A DNA stretch of 64,000 nucleotides from Oikopleura dioica. Its lineage: Eukaryota; Chordata; Appendicularia; Copelata; Oikopleuridae. Below are positions 44,085 through 54,493 of this stretch, piece after piece; position 1 is the first letter of the stretch, and each line of letters starts with the position of its first letter. The DNA lies in the NCBI GenBank assembly GCA_907165135.1, contig OU015570.1, forward strand, positions 1,364,001 through 1,428,000, written 5' to 3'. A program made the translations under genes and the position numbers. Under the pieces are notes generated by a model that made no database searches, had not been told where the DNA came from, and saw nothing but the letters and a program-made list of their open reading frames with translations.

Positions 44085-44546
44085 AATTCAGAAGACCACA
44101 CGAACGCAGACTCTTCCACTCGTGCTGCTGCAGCTGAAAACTTCGCAGGATATAGGCTCGTGGGGGGCTACTACTCTTACCTCGTGACAGTTAACGATGA
44201 TCCAATATTGTGCGAAATAAGGCGAGAAAGCAAAACTTTGCCACGTGCTAGGAATGGACCATCTTCGCCCATGCCAACTCGTGACCGTGACTTTCAACAG
44301 GGCCTACGGTGCCTAGAAACGGCGTTTAATGTCGAAGAAGACGGTCATTTCCTCGAAAGAGTCTCTCTCCCGGATTTGGCCCAAAACTGGAAGGTTTACA
44401 CGTGTGGACGCTCGTCGGGCTCAGAAGCTGTTGGTTTCAGTGGAGAAGAAGCTTACAAATGCCCTGCTACGTCACGTGGAAATTACCATGGGTTCGCGCC
44501 TAAGCGTGGATCATTCAACGGCCGTGGCGGAAGAAAGGGAATGTAA
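44085..44546 (+). CDS. E'' : third E-family gene, 3' exon
   Basis: Open frame after an acceptor (CCGGTAG) at 44084 to TAA 44544-44546, ~153 residues. The C-terminal half aligns by eye with the last exon of E: ERVSLPDLAQNWKVYTCGRS versus ERVRKPNWCYNWRVVTEGRN, then AYKCPATSRGNY versus AYKRPAPSRPGY, and a shared Gly/Arg-rich end. Such RGG tails commonly bind RNA. Upstream exons are uncertain; the introner-like sequence lies in the preceding intron. AATAAA follows at ~44651. Confidence 0.55.
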   Translation, partial: NSEDHTNADSSTRAAAAENFAGYRLVGGYYSYLVTVNDDPILCEIRRESKTLPRARNGPSSPMPTRDRDFQQGLRCLETAFNVEEDGHFLERVSLPDLAQNWKVYTCGRSSGSEAVGFSGEEAYKCPATSRGNYHGFAPKRGSFNGRGGRKGM

Positions 44547-44559
44547 CAAAGACACTTGA

Positions 44560-45570
44560 TGTATGCACTAGAGTTCGAAAGTCCTGCTCTGTTTTTATCC
44601 TAGGGCCTCAGCGAAAATACACGGATGTACTCGCTTGACTACTAGCAGTTAATAAAGGTGAACAAGCCTTAGTACGAAAGAGTAGATTCGTAGGGCTTGG
44701 TGGAGGAGATTTCTAATAGGTATAGAGTTCTATCGTCTTGTTTGCTGTTGGTTGGTTTGCAAGTTGTTTTAGTTGCTGTTGTTTGTTGCGAAGTCAGTAA
44801 AAAGTCAAGTTATTTTGTTTTTTGGGTTTCAAGTTAATGAATTAATTTATTCCGAATTGTTACAGTTTTTATAGGAGAACAGTGAGGGCGCTAAAGTTTA
44901 CAGAGGGCGTTAAAGAGTGACTCTCGTGCACCATCGTTTGGCGTTGTTGGAGAATCTGGCCGTTGGCGAGGGCGCTAGTGTGTGGGAACCGGGTTGGTTG
45001 ATTGACGTCAATTCTCAGATGAGTAAGCCCTCTTATCAGTTGCATGTGCGTCATTGAGGCTTGGTTCTCAGGCGCCATCGTGAGTCAGAGCCAGGCGCGT
45101 GCCAGAGTTTTGGGGGGCGCTGTTGAGAGCCCGAAGCATGCGCTGGATGAGTTCGGATGGCGCTGTTGCGCTGAGACATGAGCTCACTCGGCTGAGTGGA
45201 TGCTCTTGCTGATTCACTGTCCTCATGGTGGACCTATATGGGAATTTGCCTACATCATGGGGCCTAATGGGGAAATATGGGGAAAGCCAGGCTTACATCC
45301 CCTCCCCTCCAAGGAAAAATTGCTCCTCAAGGGGCATTTTATTGGATTCGTTCAACAAGTCTGGCTCCTTGGGCGAATGCGAGGCGGTAGTACTTGATAG
45401 AATCTCGCTGCCCAAGTCGTTTCCACAAGATTTCCGCATTGCTGATGCGATTGAGTTTGTAACCTGCAGATGGGAAGTTGAAGTATCTCAGCATCAAGCC
45501 TGGGTCACAGAGGTATGTGGCCGTTATACTCGCTCGGAAGAATCTTGGGAGGCACTTGAGTGGTAATGGG
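44560..45570. other. Intergenic region between E'' and gene X
   Basis: AATAAA at ~44651 is the only clear signal. Short frames on both strands (44869-45078, 45200-45566) look non-coding. Confidence 0.35.
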
Positions 45571-46581
45571 TCAGTTATTTTGAGAGGGATACCCCCTTGC
45601 CATATACCCTTTGTATATGGCAAGCTCAACTTGGCGGTTCAGTCGTTTGATCATGTAAGTGGATAGGCATTCTTGTTTGTTTGCGATGTCAGAGAGTGCC
45701 GATCTGATCTTTCGCCAGTCGTTTGCCTTAAGGGCTTTATCCAGGTCCCGTTTCGAAACTCCGCTCAATTTTTTCGGGTAGACCGTGATCTCTGTCGGGC
45801 TGTACTTGAAAGGCATTCGCTGATGCGGTTTGAGCTTTTCTTGTTTGAGCCATCGATTGCGGTCATTATTGAATTTCGAGCCAATCGCCGTTCTGTATGA
45901 TGCTTGGCCGGTACCTGCATGAGGTCGACTGGCGGCGTAAGCCTGATTGACTCTGTTACCCTCGAAGTTTCGCTTTCTGTTTTTCTGGCAGTTCAGGTGC
46001 GCTACTGAGCCACATCGGACTGGACATTGTCGCTGTCCCCGCTCATTGTGAGTGTAGGTAACTTCAAGTTTACCGAGGTTTTCTCGCACCTGTCTGTCAA
46101 AATTTCGCAGGAGATCTGTTGGGTCAGATCCATTGGTTTTGAAGACGGTTTGGACCGGTGTGTTAGGTGGATTTGGCTGCTCGATGATTACTTCGCCGGG
46201 CGAACAATCATCTTGTCGAACAAATGGGTCTAACTCGTCTCGGCAAGGTGTGCCAGGCATTGTCTCTAAGGATGCTATGCTCATGGCGTCGCTTTCGGCA
46301 AGATTTTCGTCGGGCTCTTCATCGATGAGTAAATCTGTTTCCATGGATTCGTCGTCGGAACGGTTGTCTTGGTCCGTCAGGGAAACACTCATAAACTCAT
46401 CGAGAGCCGCTTGATCTGTGTCAAAGACGTTGTCATCGCCGTTTTCATAGTCCTTGTTGGTATTGGACCTTTCGGTTTTCCAGGATCGGCTCGGTTGATC
46501 GTCCGAAGTTGATTTTTCCTCGAAAGGAAAGTTGTTGGTTGGTTGGTTGGTTTGGTGTGTGTTTTGGTTTTGGTTATCCAT
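45571..46581 (-). CDS. Gene X, 336 aa, acidic N-terminus and basic C-terminus
   Basis: Start chosen at ATG 46581 (MDNQNQNTHQTNQPTNN) because a TATA box lies 31-38 bp upstream. Residues ~30-140 are acidic and Ser/Asp-rich. The middle has CPVRCGSVAHLNCQKN, a possible zinc-binding knot, and the C-terminal ~120 residues are basic and helical (KKLSGVSKRDLDKALKANDW). No family recognised. It follows the RING frame (47660-46854) on the same strand. Could be a transposon ORF1/Gag-like protein or a host regulatory protein. Confidence 0.6.
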   Translation of the reverse strand: MDNQNQNTHQTNQPTNNFPFEEKSTSDDQPSRSWKTERSNTNKDYENGDDNVFDTDQAALDEFMSVSLTDQDNRSDDESMETDLLIDEEPDENLAESDAMSIASLETMPGTPCRDELDPFVRQDDCSPGEVIIEQPNPPNTPVQTVFKTNGSDPTDLLRNFDRQVRENLGKLEVTYTHNERGQRQCPVRCGSVAHLNCQKNRKRNFEGNRVNQAYAASRPHAGTGQASYRTAIGSKFNNDRNRWLKQEKLKPHQRMPFKYSPTEITVYPKKLSGVSKRDLDKALKANDWRKIRSALSDIANKQECLSTYMIKRLNRQVELAIYKGYMARGYPSQNN

Positions 46582-46611
46582 TTTTAGATGATGTATTCGA
46601 TCTCTCGCTCG

Positions 46612-46619
46612 CTTATATA
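46612..46619 (-). promoter_or_regulatory. TATA box of gene X
   Basis: AGTATATAAGCGAGCGAGAG on the minus strand, TATATAAG about 31-38 bp before the X start codon. Confidence 0.65.
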
Positions 46620-46853
46620 CTCTAGTGCTCTTTGGCGCCGTAGTGGGCATGGTGCCCTTGAGCGTATTGGGGCGCACGTGAGTAACTCATTGTGCCCTCT
46701 AAGGTGGCGCAGCGGAGAAATTTGTTTAAGTCTAGATTCTCGTGGTGAGGCACGGTGGCGCCCTAGCATGATTCATCGCAGTGCCTGGGATGGGCAAATG
46801 ATGGCGGTGTGCGTCATTTGTGATACCGCTGGTTCCCATGACGCATGGAGAAT

Positions 46854-47660
46854 CTAGCGCTTTGAAATACGGGATCTGCACAATGGACAAGTATTGTGAT
46901 TGGACGCCCATTGTTCTATACAAGCAGAATGGAAGAAATGGCCACAAGAGTCGATAAATGAGGCAGTTTCCTGCATTTCGAATTTACAAATAGCGCACTC
47001 TGAATTTTTATTCGCTTCTTTTAGCTCTTTTTTGATCAGGTCATTGATTCGAGAGTGGGCTGACATTCTTGTGCGTGGATAGGGTCTATGTCTTCTGATC
47101 CAAGACGCAGGCGGTCTACGGGTTCTGACCTGCCTTATATTTCATCGATGACCACAAATGATTTTTCCGTCAGGAGTAAGGGCCTCTGGCAGAAGTCTGC
47201 CCTCGGTATCCCTTGGCGGGAGGTATGACCAACCGTTTGCCTGACCAACTGGAGGTCTGAACATAGATCTCCATGAATTTAGATCTGGTGGATTCAATGT
47301 TTCATCATTTTCTAGTAAGTAGTCGGGTAGAACAATATCTTGTTCCATGAAGCTGGACCGACCATTATCTGCATGATTTAGTTGTGATATATGGTTTGGG
47401 GAGATGATATCCCCTTCTGAATTGACATAGAGCGGGCGATGGGCAGCCGGAAGTCCCCTTCGAGGTTGGACGCCAACCCATCCGTTAGTAGATCTTGTTC
47501 GGATTAAGTTAACAAAATTGTTTGACTGGGGTGAAGGCTCATTGTTTTCAGAATCATTGGTTTCTAATGGTGGGCCTTCCACAAAAGGAGAATTGCATAA
47601 ATTGCAGTTGTGTGGATAGATGATGGGCCGAAAGGCATTGCACATTATGCAGAAATGCAT
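46854..47660 (-). pseudogene. Zinc-ribbon plus RING-H2 E3 ligase (RNF115/126-like), one TGA
   Basis: A single reading frame of 269 codons. The N-terminus holds CIMCNAFRPIIYPHNCNLCN, the two CxxC pairs of the RNF115/126-type zinc ribbon. The C-terminus holds ECAICKFEMQETASFIDSCG then HFFHSACIEQWASNHNTCPL then CRSR, a complete RING-H2 domain. The frame is interrupted once by TGA at 47142-47144, between the two domains. No intron in phase removes the stop, so this is either a pseudogene, a readthrough or an assembly error; the RING half could also start at its own ATG (47066). Expected role: ubiquitin transfer from an E2. Confidence 0.7.
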
Positions 47661-48106
47661 ATTTCGCCTAAAATAAAATAAATATTCTGTTTAAGGTAGC
47701 CCCAGTGTGTCAGAGATAAATATTTTCAGGGTTTGCGGTTTTCGAAAAATTTGAAAAGAATGATGAAATTTTGTTTAAAAATTTTTCTAGCAGAGACTTG
47801 CTTTTAGAATTGTTAAAGATATAAAATCAATTGGTTTTAAACTAATTTACACCAAAATTTTGGTTAAAAATGCCTTGAGTGGTTAATCCTGTGTTTTTCG
47901 GAAAACTCCACTTTGAGTGATCAGTGGACAATTATTTTCATGGAAATAACGTAAAAGGCTGTGACAAAAGTAAGATCTAGTTTAAATCTTCTATATAAGT
48001 TTGTTTTGGAATGCTCAATTATTCTCAGGTACGTTTTATAAGCCTCAAAATTTTGATAATTTTGGCCTCTATACCCTTAAAGTAGACAATTTTTTAGGGA
48101 TTTTTA

Positions 48107-48678
48107 GTGCTATATCAAGAATATTTAACCGCTGAAGAGATTTTTGCTGGATTTTTTGCGCTAGAGAATTATCGCGGCACGATTTATAAAAAAAAAACGG
48201 AAAATTTCAGAAACGAGTCTTGCACCAGAAGCGAGACTATGGAAGTTGAAGGAATTGTTGGCGCTCTGACTGTTACACTCGCGTATGAAGAAAAATTGAA
48301 TACGAACAAACTCGTCAGACATCGGGAAATGTTTTACCGTTTTCGATTTGGCTCGCACACGCCGGCAGAAAATGCTGATCCATATAGACTAGGATCATTA
48401 TCATGTTTGGATGCGGACACAAACAAGGCTTATTCCGTTCGTAAGTTTCGACTAGAAAAGACAACTTCAAAGAAAATGAGTTACTCTCTTTGATGTGCCT
48501 TTACTGTATTGAGAATACAATCATGTTGAAAGAACAGTTCAGCGAACCCTTGCAACAATTTCAAACAATTATTGAATCTTTCCGAAAAATTGTAAATTCA
48601 AAAGAGTCGATTCAATATTTTGGAATCAACCTTATTTCGAAAAATATTCTTTCAAAATCATCTTGTAGCGAGGCTTAG
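48107..48678 (+). CDS. Hypothetical ORF pair
   Basis: 48107-48493 (YQEYLTAEEIFAGFFALENY...) and the overlapping 48490-48678 (CLYCIENTIMLKEQFSEPLQ...) both read as protein, suggesting one frameshifted gene. No motif recognised. Confidence 0.3.
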
Positions 48679-48699
48679 ATTCTCAATTTGTTATTTGTG

Positions 48700-49650
48700 T
48701 TGAGCAGGAATTTTACGGTTTCTAGAAGCAAAAGATCAACGGTTGGAATTCATCAGCGCGATCGAAAATAATGGGGATCAAAAATGAGAATTTTCAAAAA
48801 TAATTTTTTTTTTCAATTTTCAAAGTTTTATTGATTTTCGCTGATTCTTGAGCTCAAAGCGACCTTTTCTAACCAGCTCGATTTCTACCTGAGCTACTAG
48901 AAAATTAAAAAATTTAGTTCAAAAATTGAATTTGGCAAAATTTGTCAAGGCCCTCACGTCTACATAGGACGTCATGTGACTATGACAATAGGATATTCTG
49001 ATAGAACAGGTCCGAAACCTTGGAGAATGATTAAAATATCATCAAAAAATATAAACCTACGCGTTCTATAAGCGTAATATTCTAAAATGAAGCGGAGGAC
49101 CTTTGCTCAGGTCTTCCACCAGAAGAGGACCCTCTTCTTGGAAAAAAGAGTTTATCCCTTCTCTAGAAGCGTAGGTTAATATTTTTGATGATTTTTTCTT
49201 CAATCCCCAGAGAATCGATGTCACTCTTTCAGAAACTGGTGACCTTACATCACTGTAACCTTACTGTAAGGTGTGAGAGGCTTGACAAAATTTAATGCAT
49301 TTTTCAAATCTTCATTTTCCACACCCAATTCTTAGGCCGCACGTGCGCTTGTAATTTTTTGGACTGAAGATTTCTTCGGCTTCAGTTTATTACAATCGTG
49401 AAAAATACGATTTTAGAAAAATGTTGACTGAGAAACGTGACGAGTGATTTGTTTGATCGGAAATGAGATTTGATAAGTTTGAGAATCGGAAACAGAATCA
49501 AAATTGAAAATCGAGATTTCAGTCAATAAAAATGGAAATTCACTTCGCTATTTTCGCATTGTTGAAAAATCAGACGCTAGAAGAGTGTTCTTAAAACTAA
49601 AAATCTCTCATAAAAGGATATGCAGGGACAATTCAAAAGCTCTTCCCCAC
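48700..49650. other. AT-rich spacer with an inverted repeat
   Basis: A long hairpin around 49080-49160 (CCTTTGCTCAGGTCTTCCAC... and CTTCTCTAGAAGCGTAGG) is the only structure noticed. Confidence 0.3.
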
Positions 49651-49912
49651 ATTTGAATTGCTCGTTCAAAAAGTAACGAGTCGAGGACGAAGAGAATTGA
49701 GCGTCGAATTGACTCCCGAATCACTCAGAGGCGAGTATGACTACGAGACGTTTACGGAGATGCTAAAATTCGTTTTTCGAAATAAACTTTTGATCTCGCA
49801 TGTTGGCCTTCTGTTGCTTGTTGACCTTGTTGATTTCAGTTGTGGCGTAAGAAGAGAAAGCGTTGAAATTAAAATTATTTTGGCTTCCGAATTCAAATAC
49901 GATTCATTTTAG
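49640..49912 (+). CDS. Hypothetical short exon
   Basis: The frame reads TIQKLFPTFELLVQKVTSRG... to TAG at 49910-49912. Contains a hydrophobic LISHVGLLLLVDLVDF. No partner exon or family found. Confidence 0.25.
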   Translation, partial: LFPTFELLVQKVTSRGRRELSVELTPESLRGEYDYETFTEMLKFVFRNKLLISHVGLLLLVDLVDFSCGVRRESVEIKIILASEFKYDSF

Positions 49913-50055
49913 ATCATTTATCTTTCGAGGAAAGGTACTTTTTTCTTTCAATAAAAATCTTAACTTCTCAAATCAGAGTTTCATTGAATGAGGGCCAGCT
50001 AGGTTTAACTTATGTAACAGGCATGAAAGAAAGGTTTAGCGGCCCGGTGGCGCGC

Positions 50056-50326
50056 GGGGTGGCGGGCGGCCCCGTTCGAAATCGGTTTTTGGGCCCATTT
50101 TTCAAACGGCGTTCGAAATTTCCGAAAAATCTTGACCTTAGAATGAGCTTAAATCAATGTCATCGTGTAAGCAGATGAAGTTGGCATCATTATGAGGGAG
50201 TTTTCTTACAAATCAGGCGCGGAGCGCATATAAGCTCATTTTTAAAAGCAATTTCAGAAATTTTTCGAACGGCGTTCGAAAAATCTCGAACGGCGTTCGA
50301 AATTTCGAACGTAGCAGCCCTACACC
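50056..50326. mobile_element. MITE with GGGGTGGCGGGC/GCCCTACACC ends, copy 2
   Basis: Same ends and TCAGGCGCGGAGCGCATA core as 23617-23919; the subterminal palindromes here are ACGGCGTTCGAAATTTC. It lies ~85 bp upstream of the five-exon RING gene. Confidence 0.7.
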
Positions 50327-50411
50327 CGGCGCGCGAGTATGTTCGGGTTTTACGGTCGGTTTGAAAGTGTTTTTCAGAAAAGTTTTCACTTTACTGTCAG
50401 ATAGTTCCAGT

Positions 50412-52036
50412 ATGAATGTTTTGAGTCTCCCCTTGGTAATCCCAAATTGCTCATGGTGTTACTGGCCCCTTGCGCCTGAGCCAGCCTTTCAGTATTATTT
50501 CAAGTGCACAAATGGTGCATGTCTACAACCCAATTATGTAAGTTTGAAATCAATGATTTTTGAGACTCAAAACGCTCTTAAAATTACGAATGTCATTTTG
50601 CAAGAATTAGACTAGCATATTCTTGATCAGCTTTTCATTCTCTTCCGATAGACTCATAAATCGGCCATATCTCGACGGTGGTTTTTTAAAAAATGGAGCG
50701 AGGGGACTCTCTTTTAATTGTTAGAAAGTTATTCTTGAATTAAGGTTATGCATCAAAATCACCTTTTCGAACTCGCGAATGGATTATGGTCGAATCCCCG
50801 AGAACTATTTTACAATAGTTCTGAAATCAACTGGCAGGGATTTCTCGCCCATTTTGCGGGTACTGCCACTATTTATCAGATGTGTACCGTAACTCCACTT
50901 AACTTGCCGCTTGTGCCCAATGGTAATGATAAATAGATTTTTATTTTTATTTGATCAAAAAGGGCCCGTGGCTGAGCCCGTTGTTCCGGAGCCCTACGCA
51001 TTACCTCAACTCGGAGACCAGGATATGGTTGAACTTGTTCCTGTCAACGAGGAGCATGAAAATGAGTCTGTCATCGATTTCGAAATGCAGAGCATGAACG
51101 GAGAACAAAACATGGGGATTGATGGTTCATCCGGTTATGCCGGTGATGATGATCGATCAATGACCTCCATAGAATCCGACCGGTAAATTAATGTGTATGA
51201 TTAGGGATTTTCACGGAAAAATGCGCGTGGCGCGGTCTTACGCAATCCAAATGAATGATTTTTAAAATTTAGTATTCCAATGTTTGACGGTGAAGATGAC
51301 GGGTCCGAAATATCGGAAGAAGGGCTTTCTGACGATGACGTCAACCTAGATGATCTTGTTAATCGCGACAATAACGTCGCGTTCGAAGCTCCGCCTAGGG
51401 GCTTACAGGAGCTTTGGGAAGAGGATGCCGATTTTTACAGAGGGGAATCGAGTTTGGCGACTATGGATTCCGACCCTGATCAACAGCGTCTCCAGCAAAT
51501 CCGGGACCGCAGCGTTTCCGAAAATCTGAAACATGGGATCAATGTGTTCGGCACCAAACAAGTGTTCGAAGTGTATATTAACCGCTTCACAAGTCCGGTA
51601 GTTATTTGAAACAAAATGATTGTCGCTTACTAACAATATTTGCTTTAGCTTTTTGATCGCGGGCCCTGTTGAAAGAGCCGAATTTGATAACTAGAAATAC
51701 GCTTCCATACTAATGCTCAAAGTTTGCTCTTTTTGGGGCTCTTGTCTGACCAATTTGACCATTTCATAATTTTCAATTGATTCGACATCATTTCACGCTA
51801 ACCATCATCTATTGATTCTACTTATAATTTTGTTCATAAAAACTTAAAAATTGTAGCGAGTATGTCTTCTTTGCGATGAGAACTTTTATGTGGGTGCGCC
51901 TGGGCGATGCCATGAGACTCATGATTTATGTCTGAGCTGTGTAAGTGGATTGACGAGAAGCGATTGGTGTCGTTGCCCGTTTGACAATCAGTACTTGTTC
52001 TTCAAAAACAAATACGAAAGCAACTGCTTGTCGTAA
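50412..52036 (+). CDS. Five-exon zinc-ribbon/RING finger protein, 342 aa
   Basis: Exons 50412-50537, 50745-50922, 50963-51182, 51273-51597 and 51857-52036 sum to 1,029 nt (342 codons plus TAA). All four introns (207, 40, 90 and 259 bp) are GT-AG and all joins are in phase. Exon 1 has CSWC...CTNGAC, a zinc-ribbon-like pair. Exons 3-4 are acidic (VELVPVNEEHENESVIDFEM, DGEDDGSEISEEGLSDDD). Exon 5 has CLLCDENFYVGAPGRCHETH then DLCLSC...CRCPFDNQ, a RING-type cross-brace. Probably an E3 ubiquitin ligase with an acidic linker; the nearest recognised layout is the RNF115/126 type, but overall similarity is weak. Could be host or element-borne. Confidence 0.75.
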
Positions 52037-54493
52037 ATTTTAGTTCTTTCCTTCTCCTTTATGAAAAATAAAATTTGAACAAAAACTTCGAAAATCGAGT
52101 GACTCAAAAATCTGCAGTGTCGTAGAAATGAATTAAGCGTATTGCATTCATTTGGTTAGTCAGTCAAGTTCACGGTCTATTGTTATCAATGATACGGCGT
52201 CACACAAGTGTCGCTCATTTGAGCGGCATTGAAAAGGAGAAAAAGGAGAGGCTGAAAAATGCTCGAAAATATTTCTTCCCTAGAGATTTTTCTGAAAAAT
52301 TAAGAAAAATTTAAGGTAAATTCGATCGTAAAAACGTTGGCTAAAAATTTCTTGCTTCGATTTTCTGGCGTTTTAAGTTTGTTCCGAGCATCGTTATTTT
52401 GGAACTGTGCGTAATCTTCTCCAAATTTTCGATTTTACTACACTTGCTCTACTTTATTTTCGATTGATTTGACGATAAATGTTATGGAGCCGTTTTATAG
52501 ATCCAAATACTATTAAAGAGTTGTCGCGCGTTATTGGAAACAAAGATAAGCCGGTTGATGATTTTGATTCTCGTGCCCGACGCTTCTGTAGTAAAAAATC
52601 CTGGACAGAAAATGAGCTGGGACCAATTTTTATCTGAGCGTATTCGCGAGTTGGCAAAATAGTAAACGTGACAAGTTGAAAGATGACGTTTGCGGAGACA
52701 ACAAACGGTCAGAGGTGTTTGACATTAAAAATATTCTAGAGCAAAGAGACAAAGACGCGTGAGATCAATTCCATTAGAAGTTGGGTGCAATTTGATTTCG
52801 AAAAAGAAACATCGTCAAACTTGTTTTTCAAGCTGACTTCTGAATTTAAGGAGCAAAAATGATTTCTTGTGTATTCAGGAAAAATATACTCTTAATGAGC
52901 TCTACTTTTAAAAGTTTAAAATCAATATTTTTATTGAGGTAATCCTGTATTTTTTTCTACACAAAGGCTCAAAGATTTTAAAGAAAACTAAGCTTGTAAC
53001 TTTTGTAGGTTTCTTGAAGCGCTTGAGAATTAATGGATAATCGTAACGTTAATCTCGATGATTTTTGAGAGAAGAACTTTTTCTAGTGTTTCTAGCTAGT
53101 CAAGTACGAAGTTGAAAAGAGTTCGGATTTGGTGAGAAAGAGGGGTTGAGAGCTTGTCTGTGGGAGCTGAATTTGAGTCACGTATTGTTCTATTACTATG
53201 GGAGCGCTAGCGCATACTCTCTAAGATTCTCCCGCGGCGGCTGTTCTCACGCCCGCCAGGCCTACGTGTCCGAGTTCATAGCCGTTCAAGGCTTCTGCAA
53301 GTTACGCAAAAGGATTGAAATTGATGATTTTTCAATAAAAATTTGAAAAAGAAAATGGTTTTTTGGACGCTGCGGTGGTCTCAAAACTTCTGAATTTCGC
53401 CTTGCTTCTTTGAGTTCTTTCTGCTTCTCGACTTTTTCCTTCAAAAGCGCAAGTGAAGTGTCGTTTGAAACTTTATTGAGAAAATGTTACGTGTCCTCAA
53501 AATGTCGGCTTAACAATAAATCGAAGTCGTTTTTATTCGACAGATAAGGGTGTCTCTACGCTAATTGAGCATATAAGAAAAAGAGCAAAAATTTCTATTA
53601 ATTCAAAATAATAAAGGGACTAAATGCCATTAATAAACACTCTGAAAATAAAACTTGAATAATCTCGGACGCTATTCGTCATGCGATGAGACAGTAGTCT
53701 TTTTTCAAAGTCAATAAAATTGGACACTGGACGATAGACAGTAAAATAACTAATTGCTTATCAACTCATGGCCAAAAGTCAATTGTAGATTCAATTGTCT
53801 TGTCTGATTTTTGAATTGTGAAAGAAATTGACTCTTTAGAGAGAAAACACGTGTTGAGTACAAAGCGAGTTTTATATATACGACGGAAGTCGCCGAGTTC
53901 GAGCAAAACTTGCTATTACGCCAGATGGGCATGCAGCGAGTTTTGTATTTTGTTTCGCGGTCCCATGATGATTTTTTCAATGGAAATTACTAACAAGTTA
54001 AATGGAGCTGTATATTTGCACTCTCACGGGAATCTAGCGCGCGTACTGACAGAGTAAGCTCGTGAGTTGTGGTGCGGCTCCTCAAGCTGCTCAATCATAC
54101 TTTTTGACGAGAAGCATCACTCTTTTCCTAAAGGAGATTTTGCGAGTCGGAATGCATCAATAAATAAGCCCATTCCCTATCACGAGATTTTTCTTACTTC
54201 CGCGCTGATTGAAAGGAAGAGTCGTCCGAGTCCGACTAAAAATCGATTCTGCTGTTGATTAACTGCGATTTTCAAGAGAATTGAATAATTTCTGGGCATT
54301 AAAATTCAATAATTTGATTAATAGAATGCAAATCTAACTAGGGTTTACTTGTTCGACGATGTTGGCACCCTTAAAATGAATGATTTCAAATAAAGCATGG
54401 CGTTTAAACTTCTTCAATTTTCTGTTCGATTGGTTCAATTTTCTGGCTCTTTCTGCACAATTTTGTACAGTTAGATGTACAGTAATTCTCTTT
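52037..54493. other. Region without a supported gene; should hold the 3' LTR of the Gypsy element
   Basis: Small frames at 52454-52657 and 53146-53346 are weak. A minus-strand TATATAA near 53873 may belong to the 3' LTR of the retroelement whose env ends at 54494, but LTR ends could not be found. Confidence 0.3.

Noticed and set aside
44560-44720. Possible rRNA-like segment
   Set aside because: A few bases resemble a GTACGAA motif of large-subunit rRNA, but nothing extends beyond that.
53750-54057. 3' LTR of the Gypsy element
   Set aside because: A minus-strand TATATAA is present but no TG...CA termini, PPT or matching copy could be established.
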